Of a DNA stretch of 64,000 bases, positions 17,401 through 26,600 are shown piece after piece; the first letter of the stretch is position 1; every line of letters starts with the position of its first letter. Both the position numbers and the translations under genes were made by a program. This DNA is from Prauserella shujinwangii. GTDB lineage: Bacteria; Actinomycetota; Actinomycetes; Mycobacteriales; Pseudonocardiaceae. The notes below the pieces were generated by a model. The model saw only the letters and a program-made list of their open reading frames with translations. It was not told the origin of the DNA and did not search any database. The DNA lies in the NCBI RefSeq assembly GCF_003001955.1, contig NZ_PVNH01000001.1, positions 1 to 64,000 on the forward strand, written 5' to 3'.

Positions 17401-20400
17401 GGCGGGCCATTTCAACGACTTCGTACAGATCACCCAGTTGCGTGCCGCGTTGTACCAGGCCACGGTCGAGGCGGGCGACGAGGGGATCCGGCACGAGGAG
17501 CTCGCCTCCCGCGTCGCCGACGCGCTGGGTCTGGCCGTGGCCGACTACGCGGGAACCGCCGACCTGCCGCCTTCGCTGGCGCGCAACGCCGCCAAGACAC
17601 TCCGGGACGTCATCGCGTTCCGGCTCTACCTGGACCTGCAGCGCGGTTGGCGGGTCACCATGCCCAACCTGGAGCAGACCGGCCTGCTGGAGATCCGCTA
17701 CGAGGACCTGGAGTGGCTGGCCGCCCACGGCGAACGCTGGGCCACGACACAACCGGAACTCCGCGATGCCGAGCCGGGTCGCCGCATCGAGATCATGCGC
17801 GTACTGCTGGACGAGATGCGCCGGGCGCTCGCCATCGACGTGCAGTACTTCCGGGACGACTTCGACACGCTGCAGCGCGCCAGCGAGGAGCGCCTGATCG
17901 AACCATGGGTGCTGTCGGGCAGTGACAAGCCACAGGTCGGTACCGCCTATCCACGAGGTTCCAAGCCCGGCATGGACCGCTCCGGGCTGTTCCTGTCGGG
18001 ACGCGGCAAGTTCGGCAAGTACCTGCGCAGGGCGCACTTCTCCCAGCTGTCGACCGACGACGCCCAGCATGTCATCGCGGACCTGCTGGAGGTGCTCGCC
18101 GACGCTCAGCTGCTGCGCAAGGTGGAGACCGCGCCGCAGCGCGCCGGTCGTTTCCGGCGCTCCGCGGGTCCGGCCCTGACCGGTTACCGCATCGCCGCCA
18201 GGGCGCTGATCTGGCGCGCCGGAACCGGGGAGCGCGGCACTCACGATCCGCTCACCCGCACCTACGCCAGCGGGGACGGGCCGCGCGTCAACGCGTTCTT
18301 CCGTGACCTGTACCGGGGCACGGCGGGTGCCCTCGGCGGGTTCGGCGCCAAGGAACACACCGCTCAGGTCGACCCCGCGGAGCGGGAACGGCGGGAGGAC
18401 GCGTTCCGTGACGGTGACCTCAAGCTGCTCTACTGCTCACCGACGATGGAACTCGGCGTCGACATCTCCGAGCTCAACGCGGTGATGATGCGCAACGTGC
18501 CGCCGACACCCGCCAACTACGCCCAGCGCAGTGGCCGGGCAGGCCGGTCGGGGCAGCCCGCCCTGGTCACCACCTACTGCGCCACCGGGAACAGCCACGA
18601 CCAGTACTACTTCCGCCGGTCCGACCGCATGGTCGCCGGGGCGGTCGCACCGCCACGGCTCGACCTCGCCAACGAGGATCTGGTGCGCTCGCACGTCCAG
18701 GCCATCTGGCTGGCCGAGTCGGGCCTCAAGCTGGGCAGGTCGATTCCCGAGATCGTCGACATCAGCTATGCCGAGGACAGCCGCAGGCCGGATCCGGAAC
18801 TGCCCCTGCACGATCACGTCGCCGCCGCGCTGCGGGACGGCGCCGCATGGCGGCGCGCCGCCGCGGCCACCCGCCAGGTGCTCGGCGGGCTGCTGACCGA
18901 GTTCGCCGACAGCGCGTGGTGGCACGAGCAGTGGATCGACGACACGGTCCGGGCGGCCGGGGAACAGTTCGACCGGGCGCTGGACCGCTGGCGGGACCTG
19001 TTCCGGGCCGCGCTGGTGGACCAGGCCGAGCAGAACCGGAGGGTGCTCGACCACACGCTGGCCGAGCGCGACCGCAACGCGGCGGTCCGGCGCCGGAAGG
19101 AGGCGGAGACCCAGCTGAACCTGCTGAAGAACGAGAGCGCCGACAGCAAGTCCGTGCTCTCGGACTTCTACCCCTATCGCTACCTCGCCAGCGAGGGTTT
19201 CCTGCCGGGCTACTCGTTCCCCCGGCTGCCGCTGGCCGCCTACATTCCCACCACCGGGCGCCGGTTCGGCGACGGCGACTACCTGCAGCGACCACGGTTC
19301 CTCGCCATCCGCGAGTTCGGCCCTGGCGCGCTCATCTACCACGAGGGGTCGCGGTACCAGGTCACCCGGATCCAGCTGCCGCCGGACGCCACCGGCGACG
19401 TGGTGACCACCAGCGCGAAACGCTGCGCCGCCTGCGGGTATCACCACGACGCGAAAGAGAACCTCGACCGCTGCCAGATGTGTGACGAACCGCTGCGCGA
19501 GGTCGCCACGGGCCTGCTCCAGCTGCACACCGTCTACACCCAGCGCCGGGAGCGGATCTCCTCCGACGAGGAGGAGCGCAGGCGGGCGGGGTTCCGGCTG
19601 GTGACCTCCTACCGGTTTCACGATCACGGGGCGCGACCCGGTCGCCGGGATGCCACGGTCTCCGACGAACATGGCGCCCTCGCCACCGTGTCCTACGGCG
19701 ACTCCGCCACGGTGCGCATCACCAACGTCGGCAGGCTCCGGGCCGCGGAGGACGAGCCGCCAGGTTTCTGGCTCGACCCCGCCAGCGGCGAGTGGATGAA
19801 CGAGCGGAAGGCCGCCGAGGCGTCGGGTGACTCCAGCGAGATGCCGGTCGTCGACGCCGACGGCAACGAGAAGCGCCGGAAGAAGCGGGTGATCCCCTAC
19901 GTCGAGGACCGCCGCAACATCCTCGTCGTCAGGCTCGCCAGCGCGCTGCCGGAGGCGACGGCGTTGTCGCTGATGTACGCGCTGGAACGCGGTATCGAGG
20001 CGGCGTTCGAGCTGGAGGACGCGGAGCTGACCAGCGAGCTCCTGCCGCCGGACGAGGGCGATCGGGACCGGATGCTGTTCACCGAGGCCGCGGAGGGCGG
20101 CGCCGGGGTGCTGCGGCTGATGCAGGCGGACCCCGAGGCGCTCCAGCGCGCGGCGAAGGTCGCGCTGGACATCTGCCACTTCGCCCCGGACGGCGCCGAC
20201 CGGGGTGGCGCCCATCCCGACCGGCCGTGCGCACGAGGCTGCTACGAGTGCCTGCTGACCTACGGCAACCAGCCCGACCACGGCGCGATCGACCGCCACT
20301 CGATCAAGGACCTGCTGGTGCGCCTCTCCAGCGCCAGGGCACTGGCCACCGGCCGGGGCGAGTCGCGCTCCGAGCAGCTGGAGCGGCTGGCCGCGCAGTC

Positions 20401-20713
20401 GGACACGGGGCTGGAGGGCAAGCTGATCACGTGGCTGAAGGAGCACGGGCTGCGACTTCCGGACGAGGCACAGACGTTCGTGGCCGAGGCGCTCGCGCGT
20501 CCCGACTACGTCTACCGCCTGCACGGTGTCAACGTCGCGGTGTTCGTCGACGGCCCCGTGCACGAGCACAGCGTGGTCGCCGAACGCGATCTGGAGGCGG
20601 AGGACCGGCTGCTCGACAAGGGCTGGGACGTGGTGCGCTTCCCGCACGACGGTGACTGGTCCGGCATCGCCAAGCGCTTCGAGCGCTATTTCGGCCCCGG
20701 CGTGGGCGTCTGA
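14471..20713 (+). CDS. Ser/Thr kinase - DUF1998 SF2 helicase - Vsr-like nuclease fusion
   Basis: Protein of 2080 residues. Residues 10-280 are a complete Hanks kinase: GKGNMGEV at 19-26, Lys46 in VAVK, HRDLKPSN at 146-153, DFG at 166, then APEQ. Residues about 430-1430 are an SF2 helicase: TGTGSGKS (Lys454), DELH at 573-576, GTSATMS, and motif VI QRSGRAGRSGQ. A CxxC zinc ribbon lies near 1650 and the MZB/DUF1998 cysteine cluster (CARGCYECLLTYGN) near 1920. The last 90 residues (PDYVY ... VAVFVDGPVHEHS ... GWDVVRF) look like a Vsr-type nuclease. It resembles DISARM DrmA and MrfA with an added kinase. It is first in an operon with the SNF2 helicase and methylase. The GTG has a GGGAGGG site. Confidence 0.88.
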   Translation: MSARPEVVAGRFRLLGPIGKGNMGEVHRAQDAHADDGAGGRVVAVKLILRTRSGTILDASADTKTVQRFERELRIMRKLHHPNLPRLVGGGVDADGLPYLAMEFLDGRSLRDLVSERAQSPVSWVAALGAQIADGLAATHAEGVIHRDLKPSNVMVVRGGVVKVLDFGMGRIADDTTHLTSSGVTVGTARYMAPEQFQASAVGPAADLYALGCVLFELLTGVPPFHSESAHELGHKHLNEAPPPVRPLRPDVPLDIARLIDKLLAKDPADRPVDAIAVRDALLEHVPASADEAVNGWEAFDPVAGLAELRALRAPSRREVTAASDIRVAPSGMDVFGIHRQLIKDYRAFTEGGTVIRDQRIAAFVEEDLNAKSQWPDPWLSLNPFFASGGTVLELVHAGVLHPECQHIFQTGKTEGGTVCDGRPVTLHRHQREAIDVARSGESYVLTTGTGSGKSLSYLVPIVDRVLRARDEEGSEPARRVRAIIVYPMNALANSQLKELDKFLLDGYGAGREPVTYARYTGQEGEERRREIQQNPPDILLTNYVMLELMLTRPDDRRSLIRMATGLEFLVFDELHTYRGRQGADVALLIRRVREACQADGLQCVGTSATMSSEGTNEDRRAVVASVASTLFGAPVRPEHVIGETLVRATGEAPGTVPADRLLAQDPPRAYADLVADPLAQWIETRFGLATEEGSGRLVRQRPVKIEEAAGELSRASGVSAEVCAEAIRRTLEAGSQARHPVTDRPLFAFRLHQFLSKGDTVYVTLEDKESRHLTRDYQRVQPGSGGKILLPLAFCRECGQEYLTVWRKTGSDGTRYEPRRDTAATGGRAGDGYLYLDPDRPWPRTTEEAIVDRRLPESWLQVDDHGHETVRDSYQKRLPRAVTVDAYGNEGQGELDAAFIPAPFLFCLHCAVSYEQVRGKDFAKLATLDQEGRSSATSLVSASIVRSLKQAPAGALDKKARKLLTFVDNRQDASLQAGHFNDFVQITQLRAALYQATVEAGDEGIRHEELASRVADALGLAVADYAGTADLPPSLARNAAKTLRDVIAFRLYLDLQRGWRVTMPNLEQTGLLEIRYEDLEWLAAHGERWATTQPELRDAEPGRRIEIMRVLLDEMRRALAIDVQYFRDDFDTLQRASEERLIEPWVLSGSDKPQVGTAYPRGSKPGMDRSGLFLSGRGKFGKYLRRAHFSQLSTDDAQHVIADLLEVLADAQLLRKVETAPQRAGRFRRSAGPALTGYRIAARALIWRAGTGERGTHDPLTRTYASGDGPRVNAFFRDLYRGTAGALGGFGAKEHTAQVDPAERERREDAFRDGDLKLLYCSPTMELGVDISELNAVMMRNVPPTPANYAQRSGRAGRSGQPALVTTYCATGNSHDQYYFRRSDRMVAGAVAPPRLDLANEDLVRSHVQAIWLAESGLKLGRSIPEIVDISYAEDSRRPDPELPLHDHVAAALRDGAAWRRAAAATRQVLGGLLTEFADSAWWHEQWIDDTVRAAGEQFDRALDRWRDLFRAALVDQAEQNRRVLDHTLAERDRNAAVRRRKEAETQLNLLKNESADSKSVLSDFYPYRYLASEGFLPGYSFPRLPLAAYIPTTGRRFGDGDYLQRPRFLAIREFGPGALIYHEGSRYQVTRIQLPPDATGDVVTTSAKRCAACGYHHDAKENLDRCQMCDEPLREVATGLLQLHTVYTQRRERISSDEEERRRAGFRLVTSYRFHDHGARPGRRDATVSDEHGALATVSYGDSATVRITNVGRLRAAEDEPPGFWLDPASGEWMNERKAAEASGDSSEMPVVDADGNEKRRKKRVIPYVEDRRNILVVRLASALPEATALSLMYALERGIEAAFELEDAELTSELLPPDEGDRDRMLFTEAAEGGAGVLRLMQADPEALQRAAKVALDICHFAPDGADRGGAHPDRPCARGCYECLLTYGNQPDHGAIDRHSIKDLLVRLSSARALATGRGESRSEQLERLAAQSDTGLEGKLITWLKEHGLRLPDEAQTFVAEALARPDYVYRLHGVNVAVFVDGPVHEHSVVAERDLEAEDRLLDKGWDVVRFPHDGDWSGIAKRFERYFGPGVGV

Positions 20714-20738
20714 CGAGGAAAGAGAAGACGGAAAGCAC

Positions 20739-23636
20739 ATGACGACCACCTTCACGGCAGGTTCCCTGGTGTCCGCGCGTGGCCGCGACTGGGTCGTGCT
20801 GCCCGAAAGCGCCGACGACATGCTGGTCCTGCGCCCGCTCGGTGGCGCTGACGACGATGTCGCGGCCGTGTTCCCGGCGTTCGAGCAGGTTCGGCAGGCC
20901 GAGTTCGAGCGGCCGTCGCCGGACGACCTCGGCGATGCGCTCGCTGCCGGCCTGCTGCGTTCCGCGCTGCGGATCGGTTTCCGCTCCGGCGCCGGGCCGT
21001 TCCGGTCACTGGCCGGTATCGCCGTGGAGCCCCGCGCCTACCAGCTGGTGCCGCTGCTGATGGCGCTGCGGCAGCGGGTGGTCCGCATGCTGATCTCCGA
21101 CGACGTCGGCATCGGCAAGACCGTCGAGGCGGGGCTGATCGCGAAGGAGCTGCTGGCGCAGGGCAGCGCGCGTGGACTGGCGGTGTTGTGCTCGCCGGCG
21201 CTGGCCGAGCAGTGGCAGGAGGAGCTGCGGACCAAGTTCGGCATCGACGCCGAGCTGGTGCTGGCCTCCACGGTGTCCAAACTGGAACGCGGACTGGACC
21301 TGGGGCAGTCGCTGTTCGACCGGCATCCGCACGTGGTGGTCTCCACGGACTTCATCAAGTCGACCCGGCATCGTGACGACTTCGTCAAGCACTGCCCGGA
21401 CCTGGTGATCGTCGACGAGGCGCACACCTGCGTCGCGGCCGACGAGCGCGCGTCCACGCAGAGCCAGCTGCGGCACGAGCTCCTGGAACGCGTCGCGGCG
21501 GATGACGAACGGCACCTCCTGCTGGTGACGGCGACCCCGCACAGCGGCAAGGAGAGTGCCTTCCGCGCCCTGCTCGGCCTGGTCCGGCCGGAGCTGGCCA
21601 CCGTCGACCTGGACAGCGAGGCGGGCAGGCGCCTGCTCGCCGCGCATTTCGTGCACCGCAAGCGTGCGGACGTGCGGCAGTTCCTCACCAGGAACGACGG
21701 GTTGGCCGACGACAGCCTGCGGGAGGACACCTCGTTCCCGTCGGACCGGTACTTCAAGGACGAGACCTACAAGCTGTCCCCGGCGTACCGCGCGCTGCTC
21801 GACGATGCCATCGCCTACGCGGGCGAGCGGGTCAGCGCCGCGGGCAACCAGGGCAAGCGGGAGGCCCGCATCGCGTGGTGGTCGGCGATCGCGCTGCTGC
21901 GCTCGCTGGTCTCCTCGCCGAGGGCAGCCGCCCAGACGTTGCGCACCCGGTCGGCGGCCGCACTGGCCGCCACGGCGGAGGAAGCCGACCGGCTCGGCGC
22001 GCCGCTGACCAGGGACTCGACGGACAGCGACGCGCTGGAGGGCCTCGATGTGGCTCCTGGCGCGGAGACAGAGGAGGCGGGCGCGCGCCTGGCCGAGCTG
22101 GCCGACCGGGCGGCCTCGCTGGAAGGCACCGAGCAGGACCGCAAGCTCGCGGCCCTGGTCAAGCACGTCAAGGCGCTGCTCGCCGACGGCTACCACCCGA
22201 TCGTCTTCTGCCGCTACATCCCGACCGCCGAGTACGTCGCGGAGCACCTCGACGGCAGGCTCGGCAGGCGCACCGTGGTCCGCGCCGTCACCGGCACGCT
22301 CTCGCCGCAGCAGCGCCTGCAGCGCATCGAGGACCTGGCCACGGAGGCGGGGGAGGACCCGGCGGCCCGTCGCGTGCTGGTCGCCACCGACTGCCTGTCC
22401 GAAGGCGTGAACCTGCAGCACTACTTCGACGCCGTGGTGCACTACGACCTCGCCTGGAACCCCACCCGGCACGACCAGCGGGAGGGCCGCGTCGACCGGT
22501 ACGGCCAGAAGCGGGACACGGTCAAGGTCATCACCCTGTACGGCAGCGACAACGGGATCGACGGCAAGGTGCTCGAGGTCCTCATCAAGAAGCACCGCCA
22601 GATCCAGAAGGACCTGGGCATCTCCGTGTCGGTCCCGGACGCCGCCTCGGCCGGCGTGACCGATGCGATCGTGGAATGGCTGCTGATGCGCAACGAGCAG
22701 CCGGAGCAGGCCGGCCTGTTCGAGGTCGAGGCGGTCGGCAAGAAGGCCGACGCGCTGGAGGCGGACTGGAAGTCGGCGGCCGAACGGGAAAAGACGTCCC
22801 GCTCGCGGTTCGCCCAGCGCGCCATTCACCCGGAGGAGGTGGCCCGCGAAGTCGCCGCGGTGCGCGATGTCCTGGGCCGGGCGGCGGAGATCCGGGGTTT
22901 CGTCCGGCACGCGCTCTCCGCCATGGAGGCCGTGCTGCGGGACGACGGCGCGGGCGGGTTCACCGCGGATTTGAGTGGCGCGCCGGTCGGGTTGCGCGAC
23001 GCCCTCGCTCCGATCCTCGGTGGCGATGTGGTGGACGCGGCACGCCAGGTGCCGTTCCGGGACACCGCGGCCGTCGCGCGGGGCGAGGCCGCGCTGGTGC
23101 GCACCGATCCGGTCGTCGGCGCCATCGCCGGCTATGTGCTCAACGCCGCACTCGACGAGAAGGCGAGCGGCCCACGGCCCGCCCGCCGCTGCGGTGTGAT
23201 CCGTACCCGCGCCGTGGACACCCGGACCACGCTGCTGCTGGTGCGCTACCGGTTCCACCTCACGTTGCCGTCCCGGTCGGGACAGCGGCAGCTGGTGGCC
23301 GAGGACGCTCGGCTGCTCGCTTTCCGGGGCTCGCCCGCGAACGCCGACTGGCTACCCTCGGCCGACGCCGTGGCGCTGCTCGAAGCGAGTGCCGACGAGA
23401 ACACCGACCGGGAGTTCGCCGAGCGCACCATGCAGCGGGTCCTGGATGGTCTGGACGCGACCACGGCACATCTGGAGTCCTATGGGGACGAACTGGCCGC
23501 GGAACTGCTCGCGTCGCATCGCCGGGTGCGCAGCGCGGCCGGTGAGATCGTGCGCGGTCTGCACGTGACCGCCCAGAGGCCCGCCGACGTCCTCGGTGCC
23601 TATGTCTACCTGCCGGTGTCGGGAGGGAACGCCTGA
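20739..23636 (+). CDS. SNF2-family helicase, DrmD-like
   Basis: Protein of 965 residues. SNF2 core motifs: DDVGIGKT near residue 122-129, VDEAHTC with Asp at about 226, TATPHSGK, then the C-terminal lobe SEGVNLQHY and RHDQREGRVDRYGQ. The C-terminal 300 residues are not recognised. It begins 25 nt after the kinase-helicase and its TGA overlaps the methylase ATG in TGATG, so the three are one operon. In class 1 DISARM an SNF2 helicase (DrmD) likewise directly precedes the adenine methylase, and that synteny is the main reason for the comparison. ATG 20739 is the first plausible start after the upstream stop. Confidence 0.87.
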   Translation: MTTTFTAGSLVSARGRDWVVLPESADDMLVLRPLGGADDDVAAVFPAFEQVRQAEFERPSPDDLGDALAAGLLRSALRIGFRSGAGPFRSLAGIAVEPRAYQLVPLLMALRQRVVRMLISDDVGIGKTVEAGLIAKELLAQGSARGLAVLCSPALAEQWQEELRTKFGIDAELVLASTVSKLERGLDLGQSLFDRHPHVVVSTDFIKSTRHRDDFVKHCPDLVIVDEAHTCVAADERASTQSQLRHELLERVAADDERHLLLVTATPHSGKESAFRALLGLVRPELATVDLDSEAGRRLLAAHFVHRKRADVRQFLTRNDGLADDSLREDTSFPSDRYFKDETYKLSPAYRALLDDAIAYAGERVSAAGNQGKREARIAWWSAIALLRSLVSSPRAAAQTLRTRSAAALAATAEEADRLGAPLTRDSTDSDALEGLDVAPGAETEEAGARLAELADRAASLEGTEQDRKLAALVKHVKALLADGYHPIVFCRYIPTAEYVAEHLDGRLGRRTVVRAVTGTLSPQQRLQRIEDLATEAGEDPAARRVLVATDCLSEGVNLQHYFDAVVHYDLAWNPTRHDQREGRVDRYGQKRDTVKVITLYGSDNGIDGKVLEVLIKKHRQIQKDLGISVSVPDAASAGVTDAIVEWLLMRNEQPEQAGLFEVEAVGKKADALEADWKSAAEREKTSRSRFAQRAIHPEEVAREVAAVRDVLGRAAEIRGFVRHALSAMEAVLRDDGAGGFTADLSGAPVGLRDALAPILGGDVVDAARQVPFRDTAAVARGEAALVRTDPVVGAIAGYVLNAALDEKASGPRPARRCGVIRTRAVDTRTTLLLVRYRFHLTLPSRSGQRQLVAEDARLLAFRGSPANADWLPSADAVALLEASADENTDREFAERTMQRVLDGLDATTAHLESYGDELAAELLASHRRVRSAAGEIVRGLHVTAQRPADVLGAYVYLPVSGGNA

Positions 23637-26600
23637 TGTCCGCCGTCTCCCGAAACCAGGTCTTCTCCGCCGTGCACACGGTCGGCGGTCTGCTGCCAGC
23701 CGACATGCTGGTGCGCATCTCCGAGGGCAAGGACGTCAGCGGGAGCCTGCCGTCCGACTACCGCGTCGTGGGCTCCCGCTCGGTGAGTGACGAGGCCGAA
23801 CGTCACTGGGACTACCTGCGCTCGGTGTGGACCGAGCTGCGCGAGAAGCTGCCCCCGGCTCCGGAGGCGGCGACTCCCCAGGACACCACCGGGCTGGCCG
23901 GCACCCAGTGGCTCGCCCCGCTGTTCGCCGAGCTCGGCTTCGGTGAGCTGACGGCGGTCGGCGCCGCGGGTATCCCTGCCGACGACAGCGACATCACGGG
24001 AAAGACCTTCCCGGTCAGCCACCGCTGGAACCACGTGCCGGTGCACCTGGCGGCGTGGCACCACACGCTGGACCGGCGGCCAGGCGGTGCGGGCACCGTG
24101 CCGCCGCAGTCGCTGGTGCAGGAATGCCTCAACCGCACCGAGAAGCAGCTGTGGGGTGTGGTCACCAACGGCCGCCAGCTGCGGTTGTTGCGTGACTCCA
24201 GCGCACTGGCGACCGCGTCGTACGTCGAGTTCGACCTGGAAGCCATCTTCGACGGTGAGCTGTTCAGCGAGTTCGTGCTGCTGTACCGGCTGCTGCACGT
24301 GTCCCGCTTCGCCATCGCCGACGGCGCGTCCCCGGCCACGTGCTGGCTGGAGCGGTGGCGGCTGGACGCGATCACCTCGGGAACGCGGGCACTCGACCAG
24401 CTCCGGGAGAGCGTTCGCGCGGCCATCACCACGCTGGGCACCGGCTTCCTGAAGCATCCGGACAACACCCGGTTGCGGGAGAACGTCGACGTGCAGGCGC
24501 TGCACGGGGCCCTGTTGCGGCTGGTCTACCGGCTGCTGTTCGTCTTCGTGGCCGAGGACCGGGGTGTGCTGCACCCCGCCGATGCCGACGTGCTGGCCAA
24601 GCAGCGTTACGCGCGGTACTTCTCGACGGCGAAGCTGCGGGCGCATGCGCGCCGCCGCCGGGGCACCGCGCACGACGACCTGTACCGCGCGTTGCGGATC
24701 GTGCTGGACGCGCTCGGTGACGAGCAGGGTCGGCCGGAGCTCGCCCTGCCGGGGCTCGGCGGGATCTTCGATGACACCGAGGCCGACGCCCCGCTCCGCG
24801 GTCTGTCGCTGTCCAACGAGTATCTGCTGGGCGCGGTGCGGCATCTGGCGCAGATCCGCGATGCCGGATCCGGCCGGGTACGCGCGGTGGACTACCAGCA
24901 CCTGGATGCCGAGGAGCTGGGCTCGATCTACGAGTCGCTGCTGGAGCTCGTTCCGAAGCACAGTCCCTTTGACCGGACTTTCGACTTGGAGGAGCTGGCG
25001 GGCAACGAGCGCAAGACCACGGGCTCGTACTACACGTCGTCCTCGCTGATCGAGTGCCTGCTGGACTCCACGCTGGATCCGGTGATCGACGACGCGGTGA
25101 AACGGGGTGAGCAGGCGGCGTCGGCGGCAGGCGAGTCCGATGCGGCCGAGGCGATCACCCGCGAATTGCTGTCGCTGACGGTGTGCGATCCGGCGTGCGG
25201 ATCCGGCCACTTTCTCGTGGCGGCGGCGCGCCGCATCGCCAAGCGGGTGGCTGCCGTGCGGGAGCGCAACCCCGAGCCGACCGTGGACGCGGTGCGTCAC
25301 GCGCTGCACGAGGTGATCGCCCATTGCGTCTACGGTGTCGACCTCAACCCGATGGCCGTGGAACTGACGAAGGTGTCGCTGTGGCTGGAAGCATTGGAGC
25401 CGGGTAGGCCGCTGAGCTTCCTCGATGCGCACATCAAGTGTGGCAACGCCCTGGTCGGCGCCACACCGGCGCTGCTGCGCAAGGGCATTCCGGATGAGGC
25501 GTTCAAGCCGATCGAGGGTGACGACAAGAAGTTCGCCAGGGCGCTGGAGAAGCAGAACAAGGCCGAACGCGTCGGTCAGCACAGCCTGTTCGACCTAGCC
25601 GCGGAGGCGAAGGTCGCGAACACGGTGTTCGCCACCGGCGTGCGCCGGATCACGGAAGCCCCGGCGGAGGATCTTGCCGATGTGCGCCGCCAGGAGTCGG
25701 CCTACTGGGAACTGGCCGGATCGCCGGAGTACCGGAACGCTCGGCACGTGGCGGATTCCTGGTGCGCGGCGTTCCTGTGGCACAAGATGCCCGACGCGCC
25801 GCTCGCGGTGACCGAGGAGGTCTTCCGCAACCTGCAGGACCCGGACGCGGATGCGGCACCACAGCGCACCCACGACGAGATCGCGCGACTGCGTGACCAG
25901 TACCGGTTCTTCCACTGGCACTTGGAGTTCCCGGACGTGTTCACCGTCCCGGACAGTGGTGCGGGAGTGGACGAGGAGAGTGGCTGGTCGGGCGGGTTCT
26001 CCTGCGTGCTGGGCAATCCGCCGTGGGAGCGCATCAAGCTGCAGGAGCAGGAGTTCTTCGCCCAGCGCGACGAGGAGATCGCCAAGGCAAGGAACGCCGC
26101 CGCCCGTAAGAACCTCATCGAGGCCCTGAAGAACGATCCCGACCGCGTGGCGCTGTACACGGAGTTCGAGGCAGCCAAGCGTAAGGCCGAGGGCGAAAGC
26201 CATTTCCTCCGCCTCGGTGGTCGCTACCCGCTTACTGGCCGAGGTGACATCAACACCTACGCGGTCTTCGCCGAGACCGATCGTATGCTGACCGGGCCGA
26301 GAGGTCGTATGGGCGTGATCGTCCCGACCGGTATCGCGACCGATGCCACTACGCAGTACTTCTTCAAAGATCTCGTTGAACACGGTTCCCTGGTGGCCCT
26401 CTACGACTTCGAGAACCGCAGCGGCCTCTTTCCTGACGTCGATTCGCGCATGAAGTTCTGCATCCTGTCACTCGCTGGCCGCGCCGCACGAGAGCCGGCC
26501 GCGCGGTTCGCGTTCTTCGTGCACGACCCCGTGGAGCTGGACGAAGCCGACAAGACATTCTCCCTGACGCCCGAGGAGATCAAACTTCTCAACCCCAACA

